Source of the DNA: Clostridium intestinale DSM 6191 | GTDB taxonomy: Bacteria; Bacillota; Clostridia; Clostridiales; Clostridiaceae | Length of the DNA stretch: 64,000 nt | NCBI RefSeq assembly: GCF_900130055.1 | Contig: NZ_FQXU01000003.1 | Span: 399,627 to 463,626 of the forward strand | Reading direction: 5' to 3' | Shown: piece after piece, positions 61,803-64,000 of the stretch | Numbering within the stretch: position 1 is the first letter of the stretch | Layout of the letters: the number at the start of each line of letters is the position of its first letter | Translations under genes and position numbers: made by a program | The notes under the pieces: model-generated | What the model was told of the DNA's origin: nothing | The model's database searches: none | Seen by the model: the letters and a program-made list of their open reading frames with translations, nothing else

Positions 61803-62366
61803 TTATACTTTGATATTTTTATACCAGTTATATGATTTTTGGATTGCATCTTCATCTTTATAAATACTCATAATATCAGCTAGTTTAAAAGCAAATTCTA
61901 TAAATGCCTGTCCTGTTGAAGTGATTATGTTCCCATCTACAACGATATCTTCATTAAGTATTGTTGAGTTTTTAAAAAACTGTATATAGTCAGCATCATT
62001 TTTTAATCCATCACTATCTCCAGTGCATTTTTTATAGTCTAATAAGCCATAGTCTGCCATTAATTCTGTGCCCCCACAAATACCTGCAATAATATTCTTA
62101 TTTTCATCTATAGATTTAATAAAATCCTTAAGAACCGAATTATCATAAAGATATGAGGGATTACCTCCAGGTATTATAAATAAGTCAATATCAGCAGGAT
62201 TAAGTTCATTAATCATTTTATCAGGTAGAAATTTTTGTTTTTCTTCACTCATATACACTTTATTCTCCATAGCTACTGTAACTAAGTTTTGAGAGGAAAA
62301 CTCAGCAGCTACGTGTACAACTTCAAATTCACAAAAACCATCATAATAAAAAATACATACATTCAT
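61803..62366 (-). CDS. DJ-1/PfpI-family protein
   Basis: The 187-residue protein has the DJ-1/PfpI pattern: VCIFYYDGFCEFEV at the start, DLFIIPGGNPSYLYD and the nucleophile elbow AGICGGTEL (Cys97). The residue after Cys is Gly, not His, so classic protease activity is unlikely; deglycase, chaperone or regulatory roles are possible. AAGGAG precedes the ATG. Confidence 0.85.
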   Translation of the reverse strand: MNVCIFYYDGFCEFEVVHVAAEFSSQNLVTVAMENKVYMSEEKQKFLPDKMINELNPADIDLFIIPGGNPSYLYDNSVLKDFIKSIDENKNIIAGICGGTELMADYGLLDYKKCTGDSDGLKNDADYIQFFKNSTILNEDIVVDGNIITSTGQAFIEFAFKLADIMSIYKDEDAIQKSYNWYKNIKV

Positions 62367-62481
62367 TTTATAATCTTCACTCCTTTTAATTATAAGTTTT
62401 TAGTGTGGCAATTATTTCATTTGCAACAAAAGATAAACTTTCTTCTTCAAATATCCAGCACTTATCTGCTATTATAAATAA

Positions 62482-62511
62482 TAATGACTGACACCTGTAT
62501 GTCAGTCATTA
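62482..62511. terminator. terminator overlapping the YafY coding end
   Basis: The perfect 12-base stem TAATGACTGACA/TGTCAGTCATTA includes the TGA stop and last codons of the WYL regulator, similar to the case at 6685-6730. Confidence 0.7.
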
Positions 62512-63425
62512 TATTTCTTATATAGATTTTTTATATATATTTTCATTTCTTCTCTTAATTCTATTGGAGCTATAACTTCGCATTTATCTCCAAATCCTAA
62601 AATAAACTTTTTTAATCCATCGTCTTTTGGAAATTTATCTTTTACTACATAAAAATTATTTTCTACAATTTCGATTTTGTCTTTTGAAAAGTACTCACCT
62701 AATTGCTCTCCAATATCTGATGAAAATTTTAAAGTAACACTAATACTATTTTTTTCATAACCTTCACTAAGTTTACTTTTAATTTTCTCAATAGATATTA
62801 AGTCTTTTACGAAATTTTCACCTAATCTTAAATTACGTATTCTAACAAGCTTAAACTTTCTGTAGTCTTTTCTTACTCTGCAGTAGGCAATAATATACCA
62901 GTGGCCGTCAGAAAACTCTATTTGAAGTGGTTCAACTATTCGTTCTTTGTATTCCATATTCCTATTAATGTACAGAAACTCTAATAGTTTAGCATCTTCA
63001 ATCCCTTTATTTATCAAAAATAAATATTCTTTCAATTCTTGTTCCATACTAAAATGAGACATATCTATACTAAGTTTGTCATAGCTGTACTCTTGTGAAT
63101 TTTTTAGGGTTTCAAATTTAAGGGTTATATCATTAAATTCTTTATTATTTCCAAATAGTAATTTTAAATTATCCATAACTGCAATAAGTGGTTCAATTTC
63201 TTTTTTATTAAAGAACAAATTATTTAAATTATAATTTTTCATAAGATAGTAACCGCCTCCAGTGCCCCCAGTAGATGCTATAGGAACTCCAGCCTCACCT
63301 ATCTTCTCTAAATCTCTATATATAGTTCTTAAGGAAACTTCAAAATGCTCTGCTAACTGTTTTCCAGTTACTAACCCTTTTTGAGAAAGTATTATTATAA
63401 TTGATAACATTCTATCTGATCTCAT
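62502..63425 (-). CDS. WYL-domain transcriptional regulator (YafY-type)
   Basis: The 307-residue protein has an N-terminal HTH_11 (MLSIIIILSQKGLVTGKQLAEHFEVSLRTIYRDLEKIGEAGVP) and a C-terminal WYL domain (about 140-220: EPLQIEFSDGHWYIIAYCRVRKDYRKFKLVRI). Such regulators respond to small ligands or nucleic-acid damage and often control stress or defence genes. It converges with the DJ-1 gene; an AT-rich dyad lies upstream at 63477-63512. Confidence 0.85.
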   Translation of the reverse strand: MRSDRMLSIIIILSQKGLVTGKQLAEHFEVSLRTIYRDLEKIGEAGVPIASTGGTGGGYYLMKNYNLNNLFFNKKEIEPLIAVMDNLKLLFGNNKEFNDITLKFETLKNSQEYSYDKLSIDMSHFSMEQELKEYLFLINKGIEDAKLLEFLYINRNMEYKERIVEPLQIEFSDGHWYIIAYCRVRKDYRKFKLVRIRNLRLGENFVKDLISIEKIKSKLSEGYEKNSISVTLKFSSDIGEQLGEYFSKDKIEIVENNFYVVKDKFPKDDGLKKFILGFGDKCEVIAPIELREEMKIYIKNLYKKYND

Positions 63426-63476
63426 AATATAAATAAATTAACTCCTATTATATAAATTTACCATTGTTTGAGGAAT

Positions 63477-63512
63477 ATATATAGTTATATAGATAGCTAT
63501 ATAACTATATAT
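63477..63512. repeat. AT-rich 16-bp inverted repeat upstream of the WYL regulator
   Basis: Arms 63477-63492 and 63497-63512 (ATATATAGTTATATAG and its complement) surround a 4-base centre. This is 52-87 bases before the regulator start, a suitable place for an operator or a hairpin between the divergent... in fact parallel ABC and WYL genes. Confidence 0.45.
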
Positions 63513-63560
63513 AGTGTTCATGCGGGTTTGGGGGAATTTTTATGAAACTGCATACTTTAT

Positions 63561-64000
63561 CTAGAAGCCATGTTTTTCTAACCATGCAGATAATTTTTTT
63601 TCACGAGCTGACGCTTCGATATCTTTATATTTAGTAAGCATAAGTTCATCATGAATGTTTCCATCTAGGAGATAAATAACTCTGCTTGCCCTTGAGGCAA
63701 CTTTAGCATCATGAGTAACTAGGATTACTGTAGTACCTTCTTCATTAACGCTGTTTATTATATTCATTACTTCTTTAGAAGTGCTGCTATTTAAAGCCCC
63801 AGTAGGTTCATCTCCAAATAAAATACAAGGATTATTAATAAGAGCCCTGCATATTGCTGCACGTTGAAGTTGACCTCCAGATACTTTTTTTATATCGTGA
63901 GCAGCAATATTTAATATTCCTGTTTTTTTCATTAATAGTTCACCACGACTATTGATTTCATCTCTTGATAAAAGTCCAGATTTAAATCCAGGAAGAATTA
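63561..64000 (-). CDS. ABC transporter ATP-binding protein, 3' part (MacB/FtsE-like)
   Basis: The frame is open to the window edge (residues before the first ATG at 63932 include GLLSRDEINSRGELL, typical of the ABC domain's region before the signature), so the gene begins outside. The part seen has signature VSGGQLQRAAICRAL, Walker B ILFGDEPTGALNSSTS and the switch His VTHDAKVASRASRVI. The pattern DEPTGALNS fits the LolD/MacB-type efflux group. A permease gene is expected but not visible here. Confidence 0.85.
   Translation of the reverse strand, partial: ILPGFKSGLLSRDEINSRGELLMKKTGILNIAAHDIKKVSGGQLQRAAICRALINNPCILFGDEPTGALNSSTSKEVMNIINSVNEEGTTVILVTHDAKVASRASRVIYLLDGNIHDELMLTKYKDIEASAREKKLSAWLEKHGF

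Overview
The window is AT-rich, densely coded chromosomal DNA of a low-GC Gram-positive anaerobe, most likely Clostridium sensu stricto. Reasons: strong AGGAGG-type ribosome sites, occasional TTG starts, many T-tailed hairpin terminators, a class I hybrid-cluster protein (Hcp), an orphan TM1266-type [FeFe]-hydrogenase-associated regulator, and many small GNAT, HAD and VOC housekeeping enzymes. I see no rRNA, tRNA, CRISPR array or intact transposase, and no complete prophage. Species was not determined.

Layout. 1-9.1 kb: end of a UvrC-like nuclease, a CPBP protease, an EcsC-family protein, a PLP-dependent Orn/Lys/Arg decarboxylase, the TM1266-like protein, an M50 membrane protease, and a GNAT/DUF1697 pair behind a strong palindromic operator. 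9.2-13.2 kb: a GntR-regulated asparaginase plus polar amino-acid ABC transporter operon, probably for asparagine/aspartate uptake and use. 13.2-14.0 kb: a scarred region with a hairpin-broken membrane gene and inverted repeats. 14-21 kb: a CTP-synthase-like amidotransferase homologue, membrane proteins, an EamA transporter, a YeiL-like Crp/Fnr regulator, an intergenic repeat cluster, YjjG, VOC, SDR and a 2-hydroxyacid dehydrogenase. 21.3-22.6 kb: a chemoreceptor. 22.6-28.6 kb: a sugar-catabolic operon with a PRD/EIIA activator, ascorbate-type PTS IIB and IIC, a SIS isomerase, a DapA-family aldolase and a KDPG-type aldolase; its substrate is not known.

29.1-30.7 kb holds the most striking pair: an arginine-type mono-ADP-ribosyltransferase (R, STS and ExE motifs) followed 33 bases later by an ADP-ribosylglycohydrolase. 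This is the writer/eraser layout of toxin-immunity or reversible-modification systems. 31-37.5 kb: GNAT, pentapeptide-repeat, YbaK-like, RpiR regulator, GH1 6-phospho-beta-glucosidase, AEC transporter, and a cupin coupled to a 51-residue membrane protein. 37.6-42.1 kb: an NlpC/P60 secreted peptidase, a 42-residue membrane peptide, DUF1801, and an OpuC-type osmoprotectant ABC operon. 42.4-52.3 kb: a GreA-like factor, a GGDEF-EAL protein, AlkD-like, SelO, HAD, GNAT, a serine hydrolase, MmcQ/YjbR, a sigma-factor/membrane-protein chimera, and a CDF transporter. 52.4-64 kb: UbiD, small proteins, an orphan Cache histidine kinase, a GH25 endolysin-like lysozyme, Hcp with a Crp/Fnr-type dyad, PhnA, a flavin-reductase-like protein, DJ-1/PfpI, a WYL regulator, and the end of an ABC ATPase gene cut by the window edge.

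Two small repeat families deserve attention: a hairpin repeat (four copies near 17.8-18.1 and 49.1 kb, one nested in another), and a 19-base word shared between 13.24 and 57.50 kb that lies next to a terminator-like T-run in both places. All calls are from reading the sequence and remembered family features; no database search was run.
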